The notes: generated by a model from the sequence alone, not told the origin. 64,000 nt of DNA from CAYXDO01 sp964463485 (GCA_964463485.1 CAYXDO010000009.1:58658-122657); one strand, 5' to 3'. Positions 41,114-50,811 are shown, counted from the first letter of the stretch. Numbers and translations: made by a program.

Positions 41114-43042
41114 ATGATCATTTCGCAGCTCGTGCTCTCGACTTTGGTGCTGGGTTGGCTCCCCACCGGCTATCGCTGGAACGACGGACAGCTCCCCGTT
41201 CCCTACTGCGCCATAGGAAACGCGACGAGCACGACGTTGAGCTCGCAGCAGCAGCTGAGCGAGCTTCGGCGTGCGATTCGAACGTGGGAGTCTCAGGGCG
41301 CCGGCGGTCAGACCGGCTGCACGTATTACGACGCCGTCGAGTCCGGCACGGGCGCTGCGTGTAGAGCCGCGGTCGACCTGAACGACGGGCAGAACAACAT
41401 CTTCTGGAAGAGCTCGAACTGGAACCAGGGCCCAACGACGCTCGGGGTCACGCACTACTGGGGCTCCGGAAACTGCCGCAGCGGGTCCATGTCGCTGCAG
41501 TGCACGGCCGAAGCCGACATCGAGTTCAACGACCAAGACGTCAACTGGGACAACCAGGGGCGGCAGACGGACATCGCAGCGATCGCGCAACACGAATACG
41601 GCCACTTCCTCGGCATGGGCCACTGCAACGAGAACGGGACCTGCGATTGGGGGCAGGCCGTGATGTACGCGAGCTACTCGGGCGGCACGATGCCGCCGCT
41701 GTTTCCCGACGACGTCACCGGCGTCTGTTCGATGTACCCCGGGCAGGTCGGCGGCTTCGGATATCCGTGCAACGGCGGCGGGAGCTGCAACTCCCAAATC
41801 TGTGTAGTGCCCGCCGCGGGCGGCAGCGGGTTCTGCACGCAGACCTGCGGAACGTGCCCTGACGGCTACAAATGCGAAGCGAACCCCACGAACCCCGGAC
41901 AGCAAGTCTGCGTTCGCGACGACGGCACCAACAAGCAGCTGTGTGAGCAATGCGAGGGCAACATCGCCGCGGCCTGCGCCAACAACGGCGTCTGCGTGGG
42001 CGGCTTTCCGGGCAATGACGGGCACTGCGTCACGCCCTGCCCCAACCCAGGCGTTCCTGACGGCGGCTGCCCAGAAAAGTACACGTGCTACAGCTTCCAG
42101 GGCGGCAGCAACTACTGCGGCCCGAAATCCGGCGACTGCGGCAACCTCGACAACTTCACCGAGATCGGCTTCGGCGTGGCGTGCCAAGGCAATCCGCCCT
42201 GCGCGAGCCCGTACGAATGTATCGGAATCTGCTCGCAAGAGTGCCAGACGAACAACCCAAGCTCGTGTCCGTCCGGGTACGCGTGCGAGGCCTTTCAATT
42301 CCAGGATCAAAGCGGCCGCGTCTTCGAACAAAACTGGTGCGCCCGCGCGGTCACCGAAGGCGACAACTGCTCCGGCTTGACCGCGTGCCAGACCGGGCCG
42401 TGCCTCGGCGACGGCCAAGGCCCTTCCATTTGTTACCTCGACTGCACCACCGCGAGCACGTGCAACAACGCCCAGACCTGCAACCGCTACCGCGTCGGCA
42501 ACCAGACCGTGGGCATCTGCGAGCCCGCCGGCGTGCCGCCCAATCCCATATTTCCGGACGCGGGCGTGGCTCAGCCCGACACGGGTACGGCCCCAGCGCC
42601 CGACTCCGGCGTCCCCATGCCTCCCTACGACGGAGGCGTCGTCGGTTGCGCTTGTGATCTGACCGCCGCGTGCGACCTCGGCTGCAACTGCGATCCGCGC
42701 TGTGTCGAGTGCGCGTGCGACATCTCTACGAGCTGCGACCAGGGCTGCCCGTGCGACACGACCTGCAACGCCGGAGCCTGTACGTGCGACACCGACTACT
42801 GCTGCTCGCCGGACTGTAGCTGCGATCAGGAATGTCAATGCGCTTGTGATCAATTTTTCGGCTGCGACGACGGCTGCGACTGCGATCCCGAGTGTGACTC
42901 CTCCTGCCCCGAATTCGCCGGCAAAGGGGCGATCAGCGAAGACTGTAATTGCAACTCCGCGGGTGGGGACGCCCGACCCATTCTGTTTGGGCTTCTTCTG
43001 CTCGTAGCAGCGCGCGCGCTTTTGCGTTTCCGCCGCGGCTGA
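41114..43042 (+). CDS. Matrixin-like secreted metalloprotease, Cys-rich, with CTERM-like tail
   Basis: 642 residues. A signal-like N-terminus (MIISQLVLSTLVLGWLPTG) precedes a zinc protease domain with HEYGHFLGMGH at 160-170, the HExxHxxGxxH motif of metzincins, and the Met-turn in AVMYASYS. Several Cys-rich modules follow (GYPCNGGGSCNSQICV, TCPDGYKCEANPTNPGQQVC). Residues about 512-598 are an unusual array of CDxxCxCDxxC units. The end (CNCNSAGGDARP, a hydrophobic stretch, then RFRRG) resembles a MYXO-CTERM anchor. Likely exported, folded with many disulfides and surface-held. Target proteins unknown. Confidence 0.9.
   Translation: MIISQLVLSTLVLGWLPTGYRWNDGQLPVPYCAIGNATSTTLSSQQQLSELRRAIRTWESQGAGGQTGCTYYDAVESGTGAACRAAVDLNDGQNNIFWKSSNWNQGPTTLGVTHYWGSGNCRSGSMSLQCTAEADIEFNDQDVNWDNQGRQTDIAAIAQHEYGHFLGMGHCNENGTCDWGQAVMYASYSGGTMPPLFPDDVTGVCSMYPGQVGGFGYPCNGGGSCNSQICVVPAAGGSGFCTQTCGTCPDGYKCEANPTNPGQQVCVRDDGTNKQLCEQCEGNIAAACANNGVCVGGFPGNDGHCVTPCPNPGVPDGGCPEKYTCYSFQGGSNYCGPKSGDCGNLDNFTEIGFGVACQGNPPCASPYECIGICSQECQTNNPSSCPSGYACEAFQFQDQSGRVFEQNWCARAVTEGDNCSGLTACQTGPCLGDGQGPSICYLDCTTASTCNNAQTCNRYRVGNQTVGICEPAGVPPNPIFPDAGVAQPDTGTAPAPDSGVPMPPYDGGVVGCACDLTAACDLGCNCDPRCVECACDISTSCDQGCPCDTTCNAGACTCDTDYCCSPDCSCDQECQCACDQFFGCDDGCDCDPECDSSCPEFAGKGAISEDCNCNSAGGDARPILFGLLLLVAARALLRFRRG
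42640..42905 (+). repeat. Cys/Asp-rich repeat region (CDxxCxCDxxC units)
   Basis: About 87 codons encode repeated CDLTAACDLGCNCDPRC-like units with more than 30 percent Cys and 20 percent Asp, at the end of the metalloprotease. It may bind metal or form a compact disulfide stalk. Confidence 0.7.
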
Positions 43043-43056
43043 TACAGTCTGCCGCC

Positions 43057-44607
43057 GTGGGCTCCCACTCGGAGGTCGCCCTCGCGGACGAGGCGCTCAA
43101 GGCGCTCTTCGACCGGTTCAAGGCGAACCAATCGTCGGAGCTCTCTCGGGAGCTTTCCGAAGCGCTGTTGGCGCGCGGGCATGCCAATGAGGCCTTGCAC
43201 GTCACGGAGCTCGGCATCCAGAGCAAGCCCGACGATCCAGAGGTCCGCATCCAGCGCGCGGCGGCGCTGATCGCGCTCGGTCGACCCCGCGTGGCGTACG
43301 TGGAGCTCCTGCGCGCCCTCGCCATCGAGCCTCACCACCATCGTGGGATGCGGCTGCTCGGCCGCGTGTTCGTGGAAGCGGGCGCGCCTGAACGCGCCGC
43401 CAAGCTCCTGGCCAAGCGACTTGGCGCCAAGCCCACGGACGCTACGGCCGATCGCGTCAAGGTGCAGCTCGACGAAGATCCCAAGGCGAAAGACGGCGAC
43501 GCGTCGAGACCCGAGCCCGCGCGCTCAGAGCCCATCAAGACCGAGCCGATCAGGCCCGAGTCGATCAGGCCCGAGTCGATCAAGCCCGAAGCCAAGAGCG
43601 ACAAGCCCAAGCTCGACGCTCCCAAAACCAAGCTCGAAGCGCCCCACTTCACCCGAGCGCCGGACTTGACCGCCGGGCTCGTCGAGGCCGCGACCGTACC
43701 CGAGGCGCCGAGGCTGGATGCGCCTCGGGTGCCGCTGGGCGGCGGTTTGCGGCTTGACCTCGAGATCTCCAAGACGAAGCCCGATCTGGCCTCGCCCGTC
43801 TCCCAGCTGTTCGCCGCGCTGACGAGCGACCTCGGCCTCACGCCTGCCGAGCCAGTGAGGAGCCGAGTGCAGGTCACTCAGGTCGTACGCACGCGAAAGA
43901 AGTCCGGGGAGCGCGACGATTTCTCCACCAAGAGCCTCAGCGAGATCGACGGACCCATCGTCGACCGCACGCAACCCGGTGAGCTCGAGATCGACCGCGA
44001 CGCTCCCGGCTTGCCTCCGATGCCCCCGCCTCCGGCCACGTTGCTCGACGTCGTGACGTCTCCTCAATTCAGCATCTCGAACATCGACGACGAGCCCCTC
44101 TTCAACGAGGCGATGCCGTTCGAAGTGCGGCCGGTCGACTCGCGGCTCGAAGACTCCAACGACACCATCGAGGAGGCCATCCCAGCAGGCCTCGACGTCG
44201 AGGCCCTGCGCGCCGCGATGGAGACGCCTGAAGAGAAGGCCGACGACGCCTTCCCGTCCTTCTCCGAGAAGCAACCCTCGCCCATCCGCGAGATCGAGCC
44301 GCTCGTGCCCCTCGGCCGCGCGGAGACGCCCGTCCCGCCAGTCGCTCCGCCCGCCGCATCGGAGCCTCCCCCGCCCGAGACGAACGCCGAGACGTCTCCG
44401 CTCGAGCTCGAACCGGCCTACCTCAAGCGCTTCAAGCGGTCGGGGCGTACGGCGCCGCAGATCGACCTCCCCGAATCCGGATCCTCCGACGAGCCATCCG
44501 AGCAGAGGCAGCGGCCCGTGGTGCTGATCGCGATCGTCGTGGCGCTGCTGGTGCTCGGGCTCCTATGGATCTCTCGCGACTTCATTCGTTCGCTGCTCGG
44601 CGGCTAG
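43057..44607 (+). CDS. TPR protein with C-terminal membrane anchor
   Basis: 516 residues from the GTG at 43057, 14 nt after the protease gene stop; the frame extends upstream but overlaps that gene. Residues about 5-120 are TPRs (ALLARGHANEALHVTELGIQ). The middle is disordered, with SEPIKTEPIRPESIRPESIK repeats and Pro/Glu stretches. The end (RPVVLIAIVVALLVLGLLWI) is a single membrane helix with a short basic tail, making it a tail-anchored protein with the TPRs in the cytoplasm. Function unknown. It precedes the aspartate kinase gene by 19 nt. Confidence 0.82.
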   Translation: MGSHSEVALADEALKALFDRFKANQSSELSRELSEALLARGHANEALHVTELGIQSKPDDPEVRIQRAAALIALGRPRVAYVELLRALAIEPHHHRGMRLLGRVFVEAGAPERAAKLLAKRLGAKPTDATADRVKVQLDEDPKAKDGDASRPEPARSEPIKTEPIRPESIRPESIKPEAKSDKPKLDAPKTKLEAPHFTRAPDLTAGLVEAATVPEAPRLDAPRVPLGGGLRLDLEISKTKPDLASPVSQLFAALTSDLGLTPAEPVRSRVQVTQVVRTRKKSGERDDFSTKSLSEIDGPIVDRTQPGELEIDRDAPGLPPMPPPPATLLDVVTSPQFSISNIDDEPLFNEAMPFEVRPVDSRLEDSNDTIEEAIPAGLDVEALRAAMETPEEKADDAFPSFSEKQPSPIREIEPLVPLGRAETPVPPVAPPAASEPPPPETNAETSPLELEPAYLKRFKRSGRTAPQIDLPESGSSDEPSEQRQRPVVLIAIVVALLVLGLLWISRDFIRSLLGG

Positions 44608-44626
44608 CCGAAGACTGGAGGACACG

Positions 44627-45895
44627 GTGGGCGACACCAACTCGGGCCTCGACTCCGCACCCAACAAGCCCCTGCGCATCGCCGTTCAGAAATACGGCGG
44701 AAGCTCCGTGGCCACCGCAGAGAAGCTTCGCGCTGTAGCGAAGCTCGTCGTCGCCAAGAAACGCGAAGGCTTCGACATGGTCGTCGTCGTCTCGGCCATG
44801 GGCGACACCACCGACGAGCTCCTGAAGCTCTCCAAGCAGATCTCGAGCAACCCCAACCGCCGAGAGCTCGACATGCTCTTGTCGACCGGTGAGCGGATCT
44901 CCATGTCGCTGTTGGCGATCGCCATCGAGGGCCTCGGGGAGCGCGCCGTGTCTCTGACCGGCAGCCAGTCGGGCATCATCACCTCGTCGAGCCACACGAA
45001 CGCCCGCATCATGGAGGTGCGACCCTTCCGGGTGATCGACGAGCTCGAGGCCGGGCAGATCGTCATCGTCGCGGGCTATCAGGGCGTGAGCTACCGGCGC
45101 GACGTGACGACCCTCGGCCGCGGCGGATCGGACACCACCGCGGTAGCGCTCGCGGCCGCGCTCGACGCGGAATCCTGCGAGATCTTCTCCGACGTCGACG
45201 GCGTCTACACCGCAGACCCCCGCATCGTGCCGGACGCGAAGAAGCTCGAGGCCATCGACTACGAAGAGATGCAGGAGATGGCGGTGCATGGCGCGCGCGT
45301 GCTCAACGCGACCGCGGTCGAGTTCGCCAAAGAAAAGGGCATCGCGATCTACGCCCGGAAGACCGGCTCCGGTCTCCCAGGCACGATCGTCCGCAGAAAC
45401 GTCCCGGTCCCGAGCTCCGGCGTCCGCGGCATCGCCCATGAGCACCGCGTCGCGGTCGTCGCAGGCCCAGTGAGCTCGGCGGATCGAGCGCTCTCGTGTT
45501 TGTCCGCGCTGGAATCGCTCGGAGCTCAGCCTCGCGACATCGGGATGGTGCGCCACGGCGACGGCTTCCACCTCGACTTCACCTCCAGCCTGTTCGATGT
45601 GCACTCCGAGGAGGCGCTGCGGGATTGCGCCAACTCGTTTCTCGGCGCCGGGAGCTATCGGTCCGATCGCGGCACGCTTTCCCTCGTCGGCGAAGGCGTC
45701 GGCAGCCGCGTCGAACGGATCGAGCGAGCGGCCGGCGCCCTACGCGCAGAAGGCCTCGAGGTCTTCGGGCTCGCGACCTCGACGTTTCGGATCACTTTCG
45801 TCGTCGATGACGCCTCAGTCGCCAAAGGCGCCCGCGTCCTGCACTCGACCTTCGCCTTGGACCGCGAGGCCGCCGTTTCACTCACTGTCGAGTAG
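44627..45895 (+). CDS. lysC: Aspartate kinase
   Basis: 422 residues from a GTG start preceded by GGAGGA. It phosphorylates aspartate, the first step to lysine, threonine, methionine and diaminopimelate. The kinase motif is QKYGGSSVATAEKL, followed by VVVVSAMGDTTDELL, STGERISMSLLA, GRGGSDTTAVALAAAL and FSDVDGVYTADPR. The C-terminal 170 residues have two ACT-like domains for feedback control, somewhat diverged. It stands apart from other amino-acid genes in this window. The gene sits after a TPR gene with which it may share a transcript. Confidence 0.95.
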   Translation: MGDTNSGLDSAPNKPLRIAVQKYGGSSVATAEKLRAVAKLVVAKKREGFDMVVVVSAMGDTTDELLKLSKQISSNPNRRELDMLLSTGERISMSLLAIAIEGLGERAVSLTGSQSGIITSSSHTNARIMEVRPFRVIDELEAGQIVIVAGYQGVSYRRDVTTLGRGGSDTTAVALAAALDAESCEIFSDVDGVYTADPRIVPDAKKLEAIDYEEMQEMAVHGARVLNATAVEFAKEKGIAIYARKTGSGLPGTIVRRNVPVPSSGVRGIAHEHRVAVVAGPVSSADRALSCLSALESLGAQPRDIGMVRHGDGFHLDFTSSLFDVHSEEALRDCANSFLGAGSYRSDRGTLSLVGEGVGSRVERIERAAGALRAEGLEVFGLATSTFRITFVVDDASVAKGARVLHSTFALDREAAVSLTVE

Positions 45896-46027
45896 TCGAA
45901 AACTTGCCGCGACGAGCGATCCGGAGGACAAACACTTCCTGACCGGCTCGAAAAAAGCAGCGCCGCACCTTTGTCCCCCAATGGGGACCTCGGATACGGC
46001 CCGCTCGTTCGGCCCAGAGGATCGGAT

Positions 46028-46309
46028 ATGATGCTCGACCGCCCTGCCCTCCTCGACGCCCTCCGCGCCAATCACTCGGCTCTCACCGGCTGCGTGCGGG
46101 CAAAACGACCCGACCACCGCCGCCTTGGTGACTTGATGGACGAGCGACGGGCCCTGCTCGGCAGCCTGGTCTCCGCCACGCCAAGCCCCGACGAGATCGA
46201 CGAAGTCGTGGCCGCTCAGCGCGCCCTCGAGGTCGAGCTCGCCACCGCATCCCTACGGCTGCACACCCGCATGCGCGAAATCCTCGGTCACCACGCGCTC
46301 CCGAACTGA
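46028..46309 (+). CDS. Small helical protein of unknown function
   Basis: 93 residues from an ATG at 46028 or 46031, preceded by GAGGAT. Almost wholly alpha-helical (LDALRANHSALTGCVRAKRP, then AAQRALEVELATASLRLHTRM), with one Cys and no membrane segment. Length and helix pairing vaguely recall small chaperones, but no family is recognised. It stands between lysC (132 nt upstream) and the RsbRD_N gene (77 nt downstream). Confidence 0.6.
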   Translation: MMLDRPALLDALRANHSALTGCVRAKRPDHRRLGDLMDERRALLGSLVSATPSPDEIDEVVAAQRALEVELATASLRLHTRMREILGHHALPN

Positions 46310-46386
46310 CCCCCACACGCTTTCAAGCGCCTGCCCCGGCAACAGGGGGTGACGCCGACAGCTTCGTCTGATACTGTTCAAACGCC

Positions 46387-46896
46387 TTGATCGAGCTATT
46401 CACCTTCCTCGAAAAGAACAAGGCCGAGATCGTCGATGATCTCGTCGAGCGGATTCCTGCGACCGTGCCCGCCTTTCGCAAGGTCCCAAAGACCGAAATC
46501 CGTCAGACGATGGAGCACCTCATGGAGGCCTTCGGTGACTTTCTCGTCACCGGCGAGCCCGACACGATGACTTCGGTGCTCCGCTACATCACGAAGGTCC
46601 GTGCCCAACAGAGCTTCCGCCTCTCCGACGTCCTCCGATCTCTGCTCCTCATTCCTCCCGCGCTCCGAGAACGACTCCAGGCTGAGTATCGCGAAGACAA
46701 CTCGGAAGACGCTCGCGACAAATTCAACGCCGCGATGGAGAAATTCGAAGAGACGACCTACAACGCAGTCTGCCTCTTCACCGACATTTTCCAGGAATAC
46801 CTGATGAACATGCTCAACGAGCACCAGGACTACCTGAAGAAGACCAACCAAAAGTTCGGTGTCGATCTGTCGAAGTTCATTCTCTTCAAAGGGTGA
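46387..46896 (+). CDS. RsbRD N-terminal-domain protein
   Basis: 169 residues from a TTG start. The helical pattern (LFTFLEKNKAEIVDDLVERI, then LMEAFGDFLVTGEPDTMTSV and SFRLSDVLRSLLLIPPALRE) matches the RsbRD_N/PF14361 globin-like domain found at the front of RsbR stressosome proteins and other sensors. Here the STAS domain that normally follows is absent, so it is a stand-alone sensor-like protein. The ligand is unknown. It is followed after 26 nt by the next gene of a coupled cluster. Confidence 0.75.
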   Translation: MIELFTFLEKNKAEIVDDLVERIPATVPAFRKVPKTEIRQTMEHLMEAFGDFLVTGEPDTMTSVLRYITKVRAQQSFRLSDVLRSLLLIPPALRERLQAEYREDNSEDARDKFNAAMEKFEETTYNAVCLFTDIFQEYLMNMLNEHQDYLKKTNQKFGVDLSKFILFKG

Positions 46897-46922
46897 GCTG
46901 TTCTTCGAGGGTGAGCTGAAAC

Positions 46923-47903
46923 ATGGCCAACCGGAGTCCAGGTGACGCTCCGGGCGCCTCGGGCAAGTCCCAAGAAAGCGCCAAGGACAAGCCCAAAGCA
47001 GCTGCCCCAAAACCCGCCCCCAAAGCCGCCCAGCCTGCGCCGGCCCCAAAGGGAGCGCAGGAGCGGGCGGTCGGCGAGCTCCCCCGAGCCCAGAAGTCTC
47101 CGCCCAAAAAAGGCGAAGAGAGTGACCGCCAAAGTCAGGGCCAAAGTCAGGGTCAAAGTCAGGAACAACCTCCCCCGGACCGACCCGCCATGCCCAGCTT
47201 CAAGCCCGGGCAAGTCAACCAGGGGTTCATTCGCGACGCGCCGGTCCAAGTCGATCGAGCTCGCGCCATGGGCCTCGCGCAGTCCCCTGGCACGCGCGAA
47301 GTGATCGCCGGAAAGCTTGCCGAGAGGATGGGCGCTTCCTTCGCGGAGCTCCTTCCGGGGGCCCGCTCGCGCGGCCCGAACAAGCTCGAGGAGCCCGAGC
47401 TCCAGCCACCCCCGTTTCTCTCCCCGTTCGAGGCGATGAAAGACATCTTCATGCGCTCTCGCGGCCGCGCGAGCCCCAAGACCCTGGAGCTCCTCGGCGG
47501 CACGGACCTCGAAGACCTCGTCCACATCCTCGGCGAGCTCCACAACGACTCCGAGAAGCTCCGAAAACCGGAGGCTCGTATCAAAGGCTCGATCTTCACT
47601 CACGTCCGCGACTCAGACTCACCCATCCTCGTGGGTTACCAAGACCCGCGCCTCTCCGAGCCCTGGAGGCTCTTCCTGGCGGGTTGGGAGATCTGGGTGC
47701 CGGAGGGGAAGAAAGGCGGCGTCGAGCTCTTCTGGGAGGGTGAGGCCGAAGACGACGACGGTCAGGAGATCCAAATCACCCAGTCCCTCAAGCTCATCGA
47801 AGGCGAGCTCACGCTCGATACTCACTTCGGCGAGGATCGGGACTCCGTCATTTACGACGGGAACAGCTTCTTCCGCCTGAAGTCAGGAGCCCCCCAGAAG
47901 TGA
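46923..47903 (+). CDS. Uncharacterised Myxococcota-type protein
   Basis: 326 residues. Residues 1-95 are low-complexity (KAAAPKPAPKAAQPAPAPKG, then QSQGQSQGQSQEQ). The rest is a folded acidic region (EDLVHILGELHNDSEKLRKP, then GQEIQITQSLKLIEGELTLD), containing many strands and likely one beta-sandwich domain. No signal peptide or membrane helix. I do not recognise a family. Its stop overlaps the next gene as GTGA, so it is part of a coupled group with the zinc-ribbon/TPR protein. Confidence 0.75.
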   Translation: MANRSPGDAPGASGKSQESAKDKPKAAAPKPAPKAAQPAPAPKGAQERAVGELPRAQKSPPKKGEESDRQSQGQSQGQSQEQPPPDRPAMPSFKPGQVNQGFIRDAPVQVDRARAMGLAQSPGTREVIAGKLAERMGASFAELLPGARSRGPNKLEEPELQPPPFLSPFEAMKDIFMRSRGRASPKTLELLGGTDLEDLVHILGELHNDSEKLRKPEARIKGSIFTHVRDSDSPILVGYQDPRLSEPWRLFLAGWEIWVPEGKKGGVELFWEGEAEDDDGQEIQITQSLKLIEGELTLDTHFGEDRDSVIYDGNSFFRLKSGAPQK

Positions 47904-50278
47904 ACCGGGTCCGCTCGAGAACCCCGTCTCGTCGCAGCCGCTGCCCCAATTGCGACGCCGAGGTCGACGCCCTCGATTGGATCTGCGCGTATTGCGACCA
48001 CATCCTCGACCCCTCGGTCCTCGAAGGCTCCGAAGACGAGTCCGAGCCTTCTGCCTGGACGAACAAGGGGCCGGTGTCCAACGAGACTCCGGACGCGATG
48101 ATTTTGGGTGACGTCGACGTCGACCCGGACGGGTTTCGCGTCGTGCCCGGAGCCGGCGCTTCCGCGGACGGCCGCACCACGACGATGCTCTTTTACACGT
48201 CGACCGCGACCACCCGCGTCGTACGCCCAGACGCCGTGCCGCTCCTCGACTCGGTCGGTCGCCGACCAAAGGTCCCGACCACACCCTACGAAGACTTCCT
48301 CCTGTCCTGCGTCGACGGCAGACTCACCGTTCGACAAATCCAGGTAGACTCCGGACTCACCCCTCAGGAAGTCACCATCACTCTGCTCACTCTCATGGAC
48401 AAGGGGCTCGTCCGTTTCGAAGGCGCCGACGACGTCGAGCACAACCGTAACCTCAAACCTCGCCCAGACTCGTCTTCGAAGAGGCCCAAGCGAGCGAAGA
48501 GCCGCTCCAAGAGTCGCGCGAAGTCCAGGCCCTCGGCGGGAGACGAGGACAACACCATCGCCATCACCCTCAAGCCGGACAGATCCGCAAATCAGAAGTC
48601 CTCGCTTCAGAAGCCCGCACTCCCCGCACTCCCGCCGGCCCTGCCAAGCCCACCTCCGTCGCTGCCTCCGCCGCTGCCGAAGAGGCGCTCGATCACCGCG
48701 GAGACTCCGAGGATCGACCAAGGCGCGGCCATTCCCAACATCGAGGAGGACGACAACACCGTCACTCAGGCTCTCCTGATACCCGCGAAAATTCGCGCCG
48801 CGCTCGAGGCCTCGGAGCCCTCCCGCAACGCCTCCACCACCGAGCGGCCGCTGCCCGTGCCCCCGCCCCTTCCGAAGACTCGAAGCGTACCTCCGCCGCT
48901 TCCCAAGCCCCCCACTCAGCAACCCATCCGCGCTCCCAATCTTACGCCAACTCTGGGCGACGGTATGGAGGCCCTCCCCAGAGCCTCGGCCTGGAGCTCG
49001 CCCTTCAACGACGACCGAGCGATCCGTACGACCCGAGAGATCCCGAGAGTCGAAGGTCGGGCGCCAGATCGACCCACCCGACCCATCGACCCACCCGAGC
49101 GCGAGCCCTCCGAGGTGGAAGACGAGCCTCCCACCGGCGAAGCGGAGCTCCCGACGCCCAGACGAGAGCTCCTCGAGTCCACCGCCGATCTCGACGAACG
49201 CGCCGAAGAAGAAATGTCGACGTTCCGGGCCAATACCGGATCGCTCTCCATCGATGTCTCCGACAGCTTCATCGAATCCTACCGCCAGTCCGAAAGGCCC
49301 TCCGAGCCGGAGCCGGAGCCTCCGCCCGCCTCCGCCGACATCTCGACCGAGCTGCCCGAGCTCGAGCTCGCCCTCCCTGCGGCACGCGCAGAGTCTGGGT
49401 TCGAAATCGTATTGTCGCAGCCACCGACGCCCCTGGTCCCTCCCCCGGTAGAACCTCCGCCCGCCCTGCTTCCCATCAGCGCGCTGATTCCGCTCCCACC
49501 GGAGATCGGCGACCAAGTCGATCGCTACCAGACGGACGATCTCCCGGATCCGGATCTCGGTGACGCGCCGGTCATCGGAATGGCCTCGCTCGGCATGCCC
49601 GCCATCCATGGGTTGCCGGCGCCCGAGGAAGAGCCTGAGGCCGATCCAGAGCCCATCCAGCCACCGCCCCGTACCCTCGGCCCGCGGGACTCGGAACCTC
49701 CGCCCTCCCGTCCGCTTCCTAGAGCGGCAAGCAACAAACGACGTCACGGCTCGGTCGACCCAGCGCGTATGTCGAAGGCCGCCAAACTCTACGAGGCCGC
49801 CCTCGAAGAGAAGGCCGCCGGCAACCTCGTCTCGGCCAAGATGAATTTCAAGCTCGCGATGACTTTCGATCCCACGAACGCGCTCTACAAAAACGCCTTC
49901 GAAGCCATGTCGGGATCGATTCAGAACGCCGGAGAACGCAACACCAAGGCTCGATCTCTCTACGACCGGGCAACTCAGGCCGAGAGGCTCGGACAGGTCG
50001 ACGACGCGATCGACCTCTTGGAGCAGGCCCTCGAAGAGTCGCGAGATCCGGCCGTGCTCAATCGCCTGGGTGTCTTGCTCGCGATGAAACGTCAGGAGCA
50101 CAAGCGCGCGAGGGAGATGATTCAGGAGGCGATCAGACTGTCGCCGGGAAATCAGGTCTACGAAAACAACCTGAAGAAGGTCCTGGCCCGGTCGGCGGCG
50201 CGAGCGGACGCGGACAAGCGCGAGGCCGCGAAGAAGAAAGGTTTCCTCGGCGGACTGCTCGGCGGGAGGAAGAAGTGA
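47900..50278 (+). CDS. Zinc-ribbon and TPR protein with long disordered middle
   Basis: 792 residues from a GTG overlapping the upstream stop by 4 nt. Residues 14-33 hold a zinc ribbon (CPNCDAEVDALDWICAYC, CxxC-x12-CxxC). Residues about 115-185 (DFLLSCVDGRLTVRQIQVDS) are a winged-helix-like domain of the DUF4388 neighbourhood. Residues 190-600 are Pro/Arg/Glu-rich. The C-terminal 160 residues contain TPRs (AKLYEAALEEKAAGNLVSAK, then AERLGQVDDAIDLLEQALEE). The domain mix is typical of myxobacterial regulatory scaffolds. It overlaps the following secreted-protein gene by 4 nt. Function unknown. Confidence 0.8.
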   Translation: MNRVRSRTPSRRSRCPNCDAEVDALDWICAYCDHILDPSVLEGSEDESEPSAWTNKGPVSNETPDAMILGDVDVDPDGFRVVPGAGASADGRTTTMLFYTSTATTRVVRPDAVPLLDSVGRRPKVPTTPYEDFLLSCVDGRLTVRQIQVDSGLTPQEVTITLLTLMDKGLVRFEGADDVEHNRNLKPRPDSSSKRPKRAKSRSKSRAKSRPSAGDEDNTIAITLKPDRSANQKSSLQKPALPALPPALPSPPPSLPPPLPKRRSITAETPRIDQGAAIPNIEEDDNTVTQALLIPAKIRAALEASEPSRNASTTERPLPVPPPLPKTRSVPPPLPKPPTQQPIRAPNLTPTLGDGMEALPRASAWSSPFNDDRAIRTTREIPRVEGRAPDRPTRPIDPPEREPSEVEDEPPTGEAELPTPRRELLESTADLDERAEEEMSTFRANTGSLSIDVSDSFIESYRQSERPSEPEPEPPPASADISTELPELELALPAARAESGFEIVLSQPPTPLVPPPVEPPPALLPISALIPLPPEIGDQVDRYQTDDLPDPDLGDAPVIGMASLGMPAIHGLPAPEEEPEADPEPIQPPPRTLGPRDSEPPPSRPLPRAASNKRRHGSVDPARMSKAAKLYEAALEEKAAGNLVSAKMNFKLAMTFDPTNALYKNAFEAMSGSIQNAGERNTKARSLYDRATQAERLGQVDDAIDLLEQALEESRDPAVLNRLGVLLAMKRQEHKRAREMIQEAIRLSPGNQVYENNLKKVLARSAARADADKREAAKKKGFLGGLLGGRKK

Positions 50279-50808
50279 GCGCCGCGCGAGCCGTGTTGGC
50301 CGCAGCGCTCATACTCACCCCAGCCCCGGTGCCTGGTGGCGTGCCGGAGCCGAGGAGCCCGCTCGAGGTCGCGGTCCAAAAGGCGCTGCCCTCGGGCTGG
50401 CAGCTCGGCATAGCGCCCGCGCCCTTGGCCGTCTTGGCTCTCGGACCCGACACCGAGGCGGGTCGAATGGTCGTGGGCGTGCGGAAGATCGACGATCCGC
50501 CGGGCACGGTGGAGCTCTTTTCGGAGACCGGAAGAAAGGAGCTCTCCGCCGCCGTGGAGGCTCGCGCAGGCGTGCTGGACGTGACAGGCGTGGTCGCGAG
50601 CCCGCTCTCTGGCGTACCCGAAATCTCGGCGAGCCTGCGGGGCCCGGTCTCCGACGCGTTCGAAATTCGCTACTTGCTGCTCCCGAGCAGGCCGGCGCTC
50701 CTGGTGACCTTGGCCGGGCCCCGTAGCAAATTTGCCGGAGCGAGAGTCTCGGTGGAAAAGAGAATCGTGGCCGCGCTCCTCGAGGTTCAAGCGAGGACGA
50801 AGAACTGA
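50275..50808 (+). CDS. Small secreted protein of unknown function
   Basis: 177 residues from a GTG that overlaps the previous stop by 4 nt. A signal-like N-terminus (RAVLAAALILTPAPVPGG) is followed by a compact alpha/beta region (VAVQKALPSGWQLGIAPAPL, then IRYLLLPSRPALLVTLAG) reminiscent of DcrB-like folds. Likely periplasmic. No catalytic residues are apparent. It is the last gene of the 46.4-50.8 kb cluster and converges with the eight-gene Bat-like operon, the two stops being 3 nt apart. Confidence 0.75.
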   Translation: MSAARAVLAAALILTPAPVPGGVPEPRSPLEVAVQKALPSGWQLGIAPAPLAVLALGPDTEAGRMVVGVRKIDDPPGTVELFSETGRKELSAAVEARAGVLDVTGVVASPLSGVPEISASLRGPVSDAFEIRYLLLPSRPALLVTLAGPRSKFAGARVSVEKRIVAALLEVQARTKN

Positions 50809-50811
50809 CAG

